The translations under genes and the position numbers were made by a program. Below the pieces are notes generated by a model that had not been told where the DNA came from, did no database searches, and worked only from the letters and a program-made list of their open reading frames with translations. DNA of 64,000 nucleotides from Eikenella halliae (GTDB lineage Bacteria; Pseudomonadota; Gammaproteobacteria; Burkholderiales; Neisseriaceae). Shown in pieces: positions 31,617-39,416 of the stretch. Every line of letters begins with the position of its first letter. Positions within the stretch are counted from its first letter, which is position 1. The stretch is from contig NZ_LXSQ01000028.1 in the NCBI RefSeq assembly GCF_001648475.1, positions 1 to 64,000 on the forward strand, in the 5' to 3' direction.

Positions 31617-32246
31617 TCATGCACGCTTGGGGCGCATGATCACCATATGCCGCTCGGCTTCCAGCATGGGCACGTCGAGCTTATCGGCAGACACCACTTC
31701 GATATTCGCGGGCAGCTGCTCGATTTCTTCGTAGGGATACACGCCTTTCATGGCGGCCCAGTAGCCGTTTTCGTTGAGCAGGTGTTTGGTGAGCGCGGCA
31801 AAATCGGCCAGCTCGGCAAAGGCGCGGCTGGTGACCACGTCCACTTTTTTATCGTAGATGGTTTCCACACGGCCGGCGGCCACGGTAACGTTGCTCAAGC
31901 CTAGCTCGATCACGGTTTGCTGCAGGAAGGCGGTTTTTTTGGTGTTGGCATCGAGCAGGGTGATTTGCAGGTCGGGGCGGCAGATGGCGGTGGGAATGCC
32001 GGGCATGCCGCCGCCGGAGCCTACGTCCATCAGGGTTTTCGCCTCTTTCACATAGGGCAGCAGGGTGAGGCTGTCGAGAATGTGGCGGCTGATGATTTGG
32101 TCGTTGCGGCGCAGGGCGGTGAGGTTGTAAGTGCGGTTCCACTTTTGCAGCAGCGAGGCGTGTTCGAGTAGCAAAAGCTGCTGGGCGGTGGAAAGGTTGA
32201 GGCCGAGGGCGGCAAGGCCTTCTTGCAGTTGTTGTTTGTTGTCCAT
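31617..32246 (-). CDS. rsmG: 16S rRNA (guanine-N7) methyltransferase RsmG
   Basis: RsmG methylates N7 of G527 in 16S rRNA. The 209-residue protein has an N-terminal helix (LAALGLNLSTAQQLLLLEH), the NRTYNLTALR motif, the SAM-binding MDVGSGGGMPGIPTAI loop, DANTKKTAFLQQ and VVTSRAFAELADF. It is followed 55 bp later by parA on the same strand. Uptake sequences lie upstream at about 32271-32309. Confidence 0.95.
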   Translation of the reverse strand: MDNKQQLQEGLAALGLNLSTAQQLLLLEHASLLQKWNRTYNLTALRRNDQIISRHILDSLTLLPYVKEAKTLMDVGSGGGMPGIPTAICRPDLQITLLDANTKKTAFLQQTVIELGLSNVTVAAGRVETIYDKKVDVVTSRAFAELADFAALTKHLLNENGYWAAMKGVYPYEEIEQLPANIEVVSADKLDVPMLEAERHMVIMRPKRA

Positions 32247-32364
32247 AAATTGCGGTTTCGGATAAAGATTAGGGCTACCTGAAAAGGGATTCGGCTGTTT
32301 CAGGTAGCCTGTTGGAATGTTAGGCGGATTTTACTCCATCTATACCAAGAATAAAATCTGGCGG

Positions 32365-32790
32365 CTAGGAAACCTTGTGCCGATTGGCCAGCCAATAGGC
32401 GCGGATGTGGTCGAACGCCCAGTTGTAGGCCAGGGAATAGAGCACAATCAAGAGGGTGAGGCTGATGTCGGTGAGCAGCGCCTGCCACAGCGTAATGTGC
32501 AGAAACCAGGCAATCAGCGGCGTGGTGAAAAACAGCAGCCCGCCTTCAAACGCGCCGGTTTGCAGCATCCGCACGCCCCAGCCGCGCCGCTCGCGCCGGC
32601 CGGTGAAGATTTTGTCGAAACCCCAGTTGAACAGGAAATTCCACACCATCGCCGTTACCGACACCGCCACGCTCATGCCGAACGCCGTGCCGGCATGGGA
32701 AAGCCCGAACAGCAGCACGGCCGCAGCAGAAATCAGCACCGCGCCGGTTTCAAACATCAGGGCATGGATAAAACGCTCGAAGAAGCTCAC
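32365..32790 (-). CDS. PACE-family efflux protein (AceI-like)
   Basis: Proteobacterial antimicrobial compound efflux proteins export chlorhexidine-type biocides with protons. Two BTP repeats are visible, each with two membrane spans: FERFIHALMFETGAVLISAA with NFLFNWGFDK, and RMLQTGAFEGGLLFFTTPLI with YSLAYNWAFDHIRA. The start is taken as GTG 32790, giving 141 residues, the usual family length; the frame runs on to 32865 but through an uptake sequence. It lies between rsmG and an XRE regulator on the same strand. Confidence 0.85.
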   Translation of the reverse strand: MSFFERFIHALMFETGAVLISAAAVLLFGLSHAGTAFGMSVAVSVTAMVWNFLFNWGFDKIFTGRRERRGWGVRMLQTGAFEGGLLFFTTPLIAWFLHITLWQALLTDISLTLLIVLYSLAYNWAFDHIRAYWLANRHKVS

Positions 32791-32830
32791 GATTCGGCTC
32801 GCGTGGGGGAGGGGCAATATTATAACGCAG

Positions 32831-32858
32831 GGGCTACCTGAAAGTTTCAGGTAGCCTC
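32831..32858. terminator. Inverted uptake-sequence pair between XRE gene and PACE gene
   Basis: Two uptake sequences face each other with a few bases between, about 15 bp past the XRE gene stop codon. It probably separates transcription of the XRE regulator gene from the PACE gene. Confidence 0.55.
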
Positions 32859-32874
32859 TTTGCATGCTGATAAA

Positions 32875-33279
32875 CTATTTTTGCATGGCATCCAGCAGCC
32901 GCTGCAATGCGTCGATTTCATTATCTTTTTGCCGGATGATTTGGTCTTTATAGGAAAGCAGCTCCTGCGCATGCCCAATGCTGAGCTTGAGTTTCTCAAT
33001 TTCGGCGGTCAGGCTTTCCGGCTGGCCGTAGTAGTTGGCGTTGCTGCCGCTGTTTTCTCCAATCAGGCAAACTAAACCTTTGCCGTCGGTGGTAATCAAT
33101 TCGGCAATATCTATTTTAAAGATGGCAGCCAGTTTTTCCAGTTTGGCTAAATCCAATTTACTCTCGTCCCTCTCCAGCCGCGAATAGCTGCTTTTTGAAA
33201 TATTCAAACGTTCGGCCATGTCTTCCTGAGACCAATTGTTCAGTTCGCGCAAGGCGCGGATTTTATCACTTACCGCCAT
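32875..33279 (-). CDS. XRE-family helix-turn-helix regulator with coiled-coil tail
   Basis: A 134-residue regulator. Residues about 5-60 form the HTH: IRALRELNNWSQEDMAERLN, ISKSSYSRLERDESKLDLAK, followed by the IFKIDIAELI segment. The C-terminal third is a predicted coiled coil (LTAEIEKLKLSIG and DQIIRQKDNEIDALQRLLDA), suiting dimerisation. It resembles regulators of the HipB/SinR type found in many Neisseria genomes. The target is unknown; the PACE gene is on the same strand downstream and the lipoprotein genes at 33481-34418 are divergent. Confidence 0.85.
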   Translation of the reverse strand: MAVSDKIRALRELNNWSQEDMAERLNISKSSYSRLERDESKLDLAKLEKLAAIFKIDIAELITTDGKGLVCLIGENSGSNANYYGQPESLTAEIEKLKLSIGHAQELLSYKDQIIRQKDNEIDALQRLLDAMQK

Positions 33280-33480
33280 GATGATGCCGTTCTATGTAGT
33301 TGGGATTTAAAGCCGAAAATCGGTTGGAAAAACCGATTTTCCCGATTGAGTCCGCCAAGGGCGTAAGGATATTATCTCGATTGTTGGTGGTTGGCAAATC
33401 TGTGTAAAGAAATACAAGGCTGCACAGGCTGCCGCTTTCATAATGAAGATACCTTTATTCTTTTACCTTGCCTGAGAATT

Positions 33481-33570
33481 ATGAAGAACACGAAGAAATT
33501 GATGAATATTGTGGTGCTGTGCTTGATGACACTGATGATGACGGGCTGTATCTCGTTTAAGCTGATTTAA
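33481..33570 (+). CDS. Possible 29-residue lipoprotein
   Basis: A short frame from ATG 33481 to TAA 33570 encodes basic residues MKNTKKLM, a hydrophobic core (NIVVLCLMTLMM) and a lipobox-like TGC (Cys23), then ISFKLI and stop. This is the build of a very small lipoprotein or of a truncated lipoprotein remnant. It lies 37 bp upstream of the DUF2846-type lipoprotein gene on the same strand. The ribosome site is weak, so expression is uncertain. Confidence 0.4.
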   Translation: MKNTKKLMNIVVLCLMTLMMTGCISFKLI

Positions 33571-33607
33571 GAGGTAATTTGTTATTAACTGATTTTCAAG
33601 GAATATC

Positions 33608-34084
33608 ATGACTATGAGTTTCAAAAAGTTTGCCCCGGCCATTATGGCTGTTTTACTTGCTTCCGGCTGTACTTCGGTCAGTATGAGCGATATAGCCAGC
33701 GCCAACCATGCCAAGGAATTTAACCCTCCCCGCGAAGGAATGTCAGGCCTGTATGTGTATCGGGAAGGCTTCTTAGGAGGGGCTTTGCGCAAAGACATTT
33801 GGGTGGATAAAGTATGCTTGGGCGAATCTGCACCCAATGTGTTTTTCTTTACCGAGGTGAAGGGTAACGAAACCCATACAATTGCAACCGAATCCGAATT
33901 TTCTCCTAATGAACTGACGCTGGCTACCGAAGCAGGCAAAAACTACTTTGTGCGCCAATACATGAAAATGGGTGTGTTTGTGGGTGGAGCCGGATTGGAG
34001 GCTGTAGATGAAGCACAAGGCAAAGCGGCAGTACAGCGCTTGGGCATGGCTTTGCCCGGAAATTGCAGCAGGGAGTTGAAATAA
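33608..34084 (+). CDS. DUF2846-like lipoprotein
   Basis: A 158-residue predicted lipoprotein with a signal peptide and lipobox LASGC (Cys21). The body has GMSGLYVYREGFLGGALRKD, a VWVDKVCLGE-like strand (IWVDKVCLGESAPNVFF), and the KNYFVRQYMKMGVFVGGAGL region with a final GKAAVQ helix, matching the DUF2846 family (LGD...Y..PG type). Function is unknown. An uptake-sequence hairpin follows 3 bp after the stop codon. Confidence 0.75.
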   Translation: MTMSFKKFAPAIMAVLLASGCTSVSMSDIASANHAKEFNPPREGMSGLYVYREGFLGGALRKDIWVDKVCLGESAPNVFFFTEVKGNETHTIATESEFSPNELTLATEAGKNYFVRQYMKMGVFVGGAGLEAVDEAQGKAAVQRLGMALPGNCSRELK

Positions 34085-34086
34085 GA

Positions 34087-34120
34087 AACAGGCTACCTGA
34101 AAATTTTCAGGTAGCCTGTT
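34087..34120 (+). terminator. Uptake-sequence hairpin terminator after the DUF2846-like gene
   Basis: The inverted pair is extended by AACA/TGTT to a perfect stem of about 17 bp, 3 bp after the stop codon. Confidence 0.8.
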
Positions 34121-34418
34121 GCAGGCATTAAAACCAACTTTTGCATTTCTTCAAATTTTGTACCTGTGCAAGGAACTGAAAATAAAAAAATCAACACTCT
34201 GCATCTTGGCTGCTTTGGCTCTTCAAGCCTGCGTTGTCCGTACCCCTTCCCCTGCCATTTCTTCCAGCGTTATTGAAGCTGACGGGAAAAATGGGAATTT
34301 GATAAGTATCGACGGCTCTTTCTGTGGCGTACTCTGTGAAAAACTGGCGTTGGAGAAGGCTCAGGAAGTATGCCCGGCCGGCTTATGCAATCAAGAGCTC
34401 TTCCAGACAGGACATTAA
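34119..34418 (+). CDS. Possible small lipoprotein, start unresolved
   Basis: The frame encodes KIKKSTLCILAALALQACVV, a good lipoprotein signal with lipobox LQAC, followed by a short Cys-rich domain (SFCGVLCEKLALEKAQEVC, AGLC). No ATG lies in front: a TTG at 34119 or 34158 would have to serve, and AAGGA at 34170 is not well placed for either. It may be a gene with a non-standard start or one that lost its start. It is third in a run of lipoprotein frames. Confidence 0.4.
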   Translation: MQALKPTFAFLQILYLCKELKIKKSTLCILAALALQACVVRTPSPAISSSVIEADGKNGNLISIDGSFCGVLCEKLALEKAQEVCPAGLCNQELFQTGH

Positions 34419-34481
34419 CCATATCAATATGGTCATCCGTTGCCAAAAACCAAATTAACTCAACCATCTGAAAATATAATT

Positions 34482-34514
34482 AAAGGCTACCTGAAAAAAT
34501 TTCAGGTAGCCTTT
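34482..34514. terminator. Uptake-sequence hairpin facing the AI-2E gene end
   Basis: Inverted uptake sequences with a short A/T loop lie 25 bp past the AI-2E-type gene stop (minus strand) and after the small lipoprotein frame (plus strand); it can act on both strands. Confidence 0.65.
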
Positions 34515-34538
34515 GATATTTTATGTAGCCTTTGCCCT

Positions 34539-35597
34539 TCAAATCAGCCCCGCCTGCTTCAACTCGTTTTTCAAATAAGCATAATACACGGGCGAGATGA
34601 TGATGCCGCCGATGCCGAAAATGCGTTCGAACACCACCATCACCAGCAATAATTCCCATGCGCTCGATTCGATTTGCGAGCCGATGATTTTGGCGTTGAG
34701 GAAATATTCCAGCTTGTGCACCACCACCAAAAACACCAGCGAAGCCGCGGCCACATAGAGCGACGCGCCCAGGCTGAGGATGATGATAACCGTGTTGGAC
34801 ACCAAATTACCGGCCACCGGCACCAGCCCCACTACAAAGGCAATCACCAGCACGGTGAGGCGGAAAGGCAGTTCCACGCCGAAGGCGGGCAGAATCAGAT
34901 ACAGATAAACAGCGGTAACGGCGGTGTCGATTAGAGAGATTTTCACTTGGGCGATAAACACGCGCTCGAAGCTGGTTTGGAAGTTGGTAATGCGCCGCAC
35001 CAGCTGGGCTTTGAATGGCGGCATCTGATGGCGGCTGCGGCGGGTGTTGAGGCGGTGGAAGCTGAGCAGCGCGCCGATAATCACGCCGATGAGCACGTAC
35101 ACGAAGGAGGTGAAGCTGTTTTTGCTGATGCGGGTGAGCGTGGCGCCGTATTCGGTGAGCAGTTCGGCGGCGGCGGCTTTGATTTCGGCCAGATTTTCGG
35201 GCAGCATATTCAAAATGGTGGGCGGCAGCTCGCCGCTGTTTTTGGTGTCGGCCAGGATGGCGGCGAGCTTGGCCAGCATCACGGTGATGTGCCCGCTGTG
35301 AATCAGGCGGTACACGCCCAGTGCCATTAGGGTGATGGCTAAGAGCACTAGGCTGATGGTGAGCGTGGCGGACATGAAGTTGATGTTGCGCACATTGAGC
35401 GAGCGGTGCAGGAAGGTGTTGTGCGGCAGCAGGCGGTGGCGCATCCACAGAATCAGGCCGTTGGTGCGGTTGATGAAAATGTAGGTGAGGATGATGGAGA
35501 GCAGCAGCGGCAGGAAGCGGAAATACAGGATAACCAGCAGGGCGGCGGCCATCAGGATGTAGGAGGCGGTGCGGAATTTGGCGGGTTCGGTGTGCAT
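34539..35597 (-). CDS. AI-2E-family (PerM-like) membrane permease
   Basis: A 352-residue inner membrane protein with about seven or eight spans. The family blocks are present: LYFRFLPLLLSIILTYIFIN at the N-terminus, an amphipathic central part, and the C-terminal FVVGLVPVAGNLVSNTVII, LEYFLNAKIIGSQIESSAWE and FGIGGIIISPVYYAYLKNEL. Members export or equilibrate small molecules (first described for autoinducer-2); the real substrate is unknown here. Monocistronic; uptake sequences flank both sides (about 35621-35661 upstream). Confidence 0.85.
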   Translation of the reverse strand: MHTEPAKFRTASYILMAAALLVILYFRFLPLLLSIILTYIFINRTNGLILWMRHRLLPHNTFLHRSLNVRNINFMSATLTISLVLLAITLMALGVYRLIHSGHITVMLAKLAAILADTKNSGELPPTILNMLPENLAEIKAAAAELLTEYGATLTRISKNSFTSFVYVLIGVIIGALLSFHRLNTRRSRHQMPPFKAQLVRRITNFQTSFERVFIAQVKISLIDTAVTAVYLYLILPAFGVELPFRLTVLVIAFVVGLVPVAGNLVSNTVIIILSLGASLYVAAASLVFLVVVHKLEYFLNAKIIGSQIESSAWELLLVMVVFERIFGIGGIIISPVYYAYLKNELKQAGLI

Positions 35598-35783
35598 GAT
35601 GTGACGGTGTGTGATGAGGATGGGCTACCTGAAAAACGGGAGTTGGGTTTCAGGTAGCCTTTAAACGGCGGATTATAGCGCGATGGGCGGAGAGCTAGGT
35701 TTGGCCGTTCTGCTAAAACCAGAATTTCTTGGTTGGGCTACCTGAATAAGGAAGCTGGATACGGGGTTTTCAATTTGCATTTT

Positions 35784-35867
35784 ATACATAGCGGATTAAA
35801 TTTAAGGATGAGGCAAGGCGGCCAGCCACAGGCAGCACACGTAAGGCAGGCCAATGCGGCAGCGTTT
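35784..35867. repeat. Degenerate Correia-type element abutting an intact one
   Basis: CATAGCGGATTAAATTTAAG followed by GGCAAGGCGGCCAGCCACAG and later CAGCACACGTAAGGCAGGCC resembles a worn Correia element in the opposite orientation. Its far end merges into the TATAGTG of the intact copy at 35868. Confidence 0.5.
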
Positions 35868-35973
35868 TATAGTGAATTAAATTTAAACCAGTACAGCGTT
35901 GGCTCGCCTTGCCGTACTATCTGTACTGTCTGCGGCTCGCCGCCTTGTCCTGATTTAAATTTAATCCACTATA
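35868..35973. repeat. Correia-type element
   Basis: A 106-bp copy with the AAATTTAAA-type arms at both ends (TATAGTGAATTAAATTTAAA and TTTAAATTTAATCCACTATA). It lies between the AI-2E-type gene and secB. Confidence 0.93.
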
Positions 35974-35989
35974 TTTTATCCGCTATAAA

Positions 35990-36028
35990 ACAAAAAACAG
36001 GCTATGGTTTTCCCTGCCATAGCCTGTT
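35990..36028 (-). terminator. Intrinsic terminator of secB
   Basis: AACAGGCTATGG (35996-36007) pairs with CCATAGCCTGTT (36017-36028). On the minus strand a run of T residues (TTTTTTG) follows. It lies 20 bp past the secB stop codon. Confidence 0.85.
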
Positions 36029-36047
36029 TGCCTTGTCCGGCCTCGAA

Positions 36048-36509
36048 TTAAGCGTTGCCGGCAGCCGGAGCGTTGGCGGCGGCTTGTTGCTGTTCGTACA
36101 TGGCTTCGAAGTTGATCGGCATCAATACCACGGGCGGGAAGCCGGCGCGGGTGATGCAGGAAGACACGGCTTCGCGGGCATAGGGGTAGAGGATGTTCGG
36201 GCAGGCAATACCGAGCAATACTTTCACGTCCTGCTCGGGAATGTGTGCCAAACGGAAAATGCCGCTCTGCGCCACTTCGTTCAGGAACAATACTTTGCCA
36301 TCGGGCAGCTTGGCGGTAACGGTTACGGTAACGGTTACTTCGTGGTGTTCTTCTTCCAGTTGCTTAGAATCGGTGTGTACTTGGATTTCCACGTTCGGCG
36401 CATCTTGGCTGAGGAATACTTCCGGTGCGTGCGGCACTTCCAAAGACAAATCTTTTACATACAGTCTTTCTACGTTGAAAATCGGTTGCTGTTGTTCTTG
36501 TTCGCTCAT
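36048..36509 (-). CDS. secB: Protein-export chaperone SecB
   Basis: SecB holds precursor proteins unfolded and passes them to SecA for export. The 153-residue protein has the usual length and motifs: IFNVERLYVKDLSLEVPHAP, FRLAHIPEQDVKVLLGIACP, LYPYAREAVSSCITRAGFPP and LMPINFEAMY. The acidic tip for SecA is present, while the C-terminal zinc-finger tail is short. The strand HHEVTVTVTVTAKL comes from two copies of a 12-bp unit (GGTAACGGTTAC) near 36318-36341. Confidence 0.95.
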   Translation of the reverse strand: MSEQEQQQPIFNVERLYVKDLSLEVPHAPEVFLSQDAPNVEIQVHTDSKQLEEEHHEVTVTVTVTAKLPDGKVLFLNEVAQSGIFRLAHIPEQDVKVLLGIACPNILYPYAREAVSSCITRAGFPPVVLMPINFEAMYEQQQAAANAPAAGNA

Positions 36510-36662
36510 GGTTTACTCCTGAGAAAAGGGGTGGAAAAATCAAAATGGTGATATGGCGGATTGATCCGCTATAAACTGCGTTAGGCTACCTGAAAATGCC
36601 CCGCTTTGCCAGCTTTTCCTTGTGGGATAAGGTATGCGGCAGCTTTCCCGCTGCATGGCCAA

Positions 36663-38090
36663 TTATTGGGCGGGTATGGTTTGCATGTTATCCAATACAT
36701 CGGCATCGTGCACAATCCGGCGCACCATGGCATCCATATCGGGCAGGTAGCCGCCGGAACGGTGGCTGTTAATAATCACCACCACAGCCAGCTTGCGCCC
36801 ATTGGGCGGCAGCCAGTAGCCGGCCAGCGCGCGCACGTCGCGAAGGGTGCCGGTTTTCATGCGCAGCGAGCGGCCGAGCTGGCGGAAGCGGCCGCGTAGG
36901 GTGCCGTCAGTGCCGGCAATCGGCAGGGTGTGGATGAAAGTATCACGGAAGGGAGAGCGGTAGGCTTGAAACAGCATGCTGCCGAGAAAACGGGCGGTAA
37001 GCCGCTCGCGGCGGGAAAGGCCGGAACCGTTTTCCAGCACCAGCGCTTCGTCGTCCAACCCGGCCGAAACCAGCTGCCGCCGCACGGCGGCTTCGGCGTT
37101 CTGCACGCTGTGCGGGCCGTTTTCCTGATGACCGAGTGTGAGGAAAACCGTTCGTGCAATCAGGTTGTTGGAGTGTTTGTTCATGTCGGTCAGCACCTCG
37201 CTCAGCGGCTTGGAAAAGTGCGTGGCCAAAATGCGGCTGTTGCCGGGGGCAGCTCCCCGGCCAAAGCCATAGAGGCCGCCCAAGCCCTGCGCAAGCCAAT
37301 GGCCGCGAAAACTTTCTTCGGCAAATCGCGCGGCATCGAACAAATTGATAAACATTTTCTCGCCCATACAAGCAGCCGGCAGGCGGCCACGAAATACCAG
37401 CATGCCGTTTTCAAATTTGGCGGAAACATGATTGGAAAGCTTGCCGCAGCGGCCGTTGGTTTCAGTGAGTTGGCTGAGATCGGTTTGAATACCGTAGAGT
37501 GGCGGATTGAGTAGGAAAACAGGCTGCCCGGATTCATTGCGGGCGGCAGTAATCCAAAGGGATTTGTAGGCAATCATGTGGGGGTCGGGCGGCACCACGA
37601 AGCTTTCGTCTGCATCGTTTTCAAAACCTTCCGCACCGGCAAGGCTGCCCCAAACGCGCCGATCCAGTACCACTTTGCCGTTTAACGACATAATGCCCTG
37701 CCGCACCAGCTGCTGCTGCATATCCAACAAATCGGGCTGGTCGAAAGAGGGGTCGCCGCTGCCTATCCAATATAAATCGCCCTGCAGAGAGCCATTGGCC
37801 ACCGTGCCGCTGCTGCGCCACTGGGTTTGCCAGCGGTAATCACCACCCAATCCGCGCAAGGCGGCGAAGGTGGTGACCAATTTCATGGTGGATGCAGGAT
37901 TCATGGAAGCATCGGCCCGATGCGCAAGCAGGATTTGCCCGCTATCGAGGTCTTGCACATAAACGGCTACTTCATCCGGCTGGATATGGCCGAAGTCGAT
38001 GGCAAAGGCTACCTGAAAATAGAAGAAGAGCACGAATGCTAATAGCAGGCGAGAACAGTATTGGCAGAGAAGTAGGAGTTTTTCCAGCAT
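36663..38090 (-). CDS. dacB: D-alanyl-D-alanine carboxypeptidase/endopeptidase (PBP4-type, S13)
   Basis: A 475-residue periplasmic penicillin-binding protein that trims peptidoglycan cross-links. It starts at ATG 38090 with a signal peptide ending in FQVAFA. The active-site serine is in SxxK (NPASTMKLVTTFAAL); the second motif SNN is in NKHSNNLIARTVF, and the third KTG in LRMKTGTLRDV. GIQTDL and the TVADGNL-type domain insert are typical of class C low-mass PBPs. The end of the signal peptide is encoded by an uptake sequence in reverse orientation (TTTCAGGTAGCC). Confidence 0.92.
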   Translation of the reverse strand: MLEKLLLLCQYCSRLLLAFVLFFYFQVAFAIDFGHIQPDEVAVYVQDLDSGQILLAHRADASMNPASTMKLVTTFAALRGLGGDYRWQTQWRSSGTVANGSLQGDLYWIGSGDPSFDQPDLLDMQQQLVRQGIMSLNGKVVLDRRVWGSLAGAEGFENDADESFVVPPDPHMIAYKSLWITAARNESGQPVFLLNPPLYGIQTDLSQLTETNGRCGKLSNHVSAKFENGMLVFRGRLPAACMGEKMFINLFDAARFAEESFRGHWLAQGLGGLYGFGRGAAPGNSRILATHFSKPLSEVLTDMNKHSNNLIARTVFLTLGHQENGPHSVQNAEAAVRRQLVSAGLDDEALVLENGSGLSRRERLTARFLGSMLFQAYRSPFRDTFIHTLPIAGTDGTLRGRFRQLGRSLRMKTGTLRDVRALAGYWLPPNGRKLAVVVIINSHRSGGYLPDMDAMVRRIVHDADVLDNMQTIPAQ

Positions 38091-38213
38091 AAGATTATTT
38101 TTAATAAAATATTTTCCAGCAGGCGAATTTTGCGCCATCGCACCTATATAGGCAATGGGAGATGTAGTGCAAGCAGCTATTTCTTTAAGTTATCTCTAGC
38201 TACAAGTAGTATG

Positions 38214-38252
38214 CACGAAAAAACCGGACTTTGTATAAAGTCCGGTTTTTCA
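38214..38252 (-). terminator. Intrinsic terminator of the OmpA-like gene
   Basis: AAAACCGGACTTT (38220-38232) pairs with AAAGTCCGGTTTT (38237-38249) around a 4-base loop; T residues follow on the minus strand. It lies 26 bp past the stop codon. Confidence 0.88.
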
Positions 38253-38277
38253 GTATTAAACGCTAATTAGTTAGCGA

Positions 38278-38973
38278 TTACTGAGCAGGCTGTTCAACCA
38301 GAGTACGGATACGAACGTCTACGCGGCGATCCGGCTCAATACATGCAATCAGAGCGCTACGTTTACGGGCGGCAGAAACGCGACGACCCAAGTTGCGAAC
38401 TTCCTGCTGACACTGTTCGGTCATCTTAGCTTGAGACTCGCCCAAGCCAACAGCAGAGATTTTCTCAGCTGGTACACCGCGACCAACCAAGTACTCGCTA
38501 ACAGTGTTAGCACGACGCTCAGACAAGCGTTGGTTGTAGGCATCGCTACCCATAAAGTCAGTGTTACCTTCAACACGTACAGATTGCACATTGCTGCCGG
38601 TCAGGCGCTGAGCCAGTTCATCCAGAGTAGTGCGAGCTTCAGGACGCAGATTGAATTTGTCAAAACCAAACAGGAATTTGGATGACAGAGATACCAGCTC
38701 TTCGCGTACTTGCGGTTCGGCAGGAGCAGGAGGAGCTTCCGGTTGACGGTCGCCGCACTCTACCAAGCCCAAGCGATCCACTTCGCCGTTCAAGAAGCTG
38801 TTTTCCCAACATTCGTGAGCACCGTTGGGCTCATAGTTGGAGCGAACCACTTCGCGAGACTGCTGGCTGATGGTGTAGCCGTATTTTTCATTGTTGAAGC
38901 TGCTGTCCGCCATGGCGGCACCGGAAGCAACCAAGGCCAAGAACAAAGCGCCTAATTTAAGCTGTTTGGTCAT
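38278..38973 (-). CDS. rmpM: OmpA-family outer membrane protein, RmpM-like
   Basis: A 231-residue exported protein with signal peptide (ASGAAMA). The N-terminal part is short and not a barrel; a Pro-rich linker (PEAPPAPAEPQVREE) leads to a C-terminal OmpA domain (FDKFNLRPEARTTLDELAQR, VEGNTDFMGSDAYNQRLSERRAN, GLGESQA, PDRRVDVRI) that binds peptidoglycan through conserved Asp and Arg. This is the layout of Neisseria RmpM (class 4 protein), which stabilises porin complexes. Cys pairs in the C-terminal part (EQC, IAC) are as in RmpM. Codon use is less GC-rich than neighbouring genes, fitting strong expression. Confidence 0.9.
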   Translation of the reverse strand: MTKQLKLGALFLALVASGAAMADSSFNNEKYGYTISQQSREVVRSNYEPNGAHECWENSFLNGEVDRLGLVECGDRQPEAPPAPAEPQVREELVSLSSKFLFGFDKFNLRPEARTTLDELAQRLTGSNVQSVRVEGNTDFMGSDAYNQRLSERRANTVSEYLVGRGVPAEKISAVGLGESQAKMTEQCQQEVRNLGRRVSAARKRSALIACIEPDRRVDVRIRTLVEQPAQ

Positions 38974-39416
38974 GTTATTCCCTCATCAAAAAGTTTGTTA
39001 TGCGCAGACTTGGCAAGCTTTGCAGCATGCCGGCCTTCACAAAAATCACCATATACGGACCGCCCAAATACTGCGGTAATCCAAATATATTCGGGGTGTC
39101 ACTATAAAAAACCGTGCCCGAACTGTCAATAAGGAATTGGCTACCCGCTGCACGGGCGCCTCCGTTTCCTATGTGCTCAATCATGCCCAAAATTACCCTA
39201 GCTGTCAGCAGGATAATGGCAAAAGGAAGGGATATTTCCTCATAAGTTGCTAAAAAGCAACAAATCCCGCCGAAAATTACCGGCATGCGGCAAAATAACG
39301 ATGGCGGGCTATGATACTATCCAGCCCTTACCGGTTTCGGGTGGAACCGGTGATTTCGGCGGCACTTTGGCGGTTGGCCTGTCGCATAAATCCGACAAAT
39401 ATCACTTGGATGCACC
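38974..39416. other. Divergent control region of the rmpM-like gene and cysB
   Basis: The stretch carries GAGGGA before the rmpM-like ATG and an imperfect hairpin CCGGTTTCGGGTGGAACCGG before cysB (about 39331-39351). A 103-codon minus-strand frame covers 38975-39286 but shows no recognisable protein features and lies where promoters are expected. No gene is supported. Confidence 0.5.

Noticed and set aside
32365..32865. Longer start for the PACE protein at 32865
   Set aside because: The added residues (QRGYLKLSG) come from an uptake sequence, and the family begins near the FERFIHA segment.
38975..39286. 103-codon minus-strand frame upstream of the rmpM-like gene
   Set aside because: Hydrophobic start but no family features, no ribosome site, and it sits where promoters of rmpM and cysB are expected.
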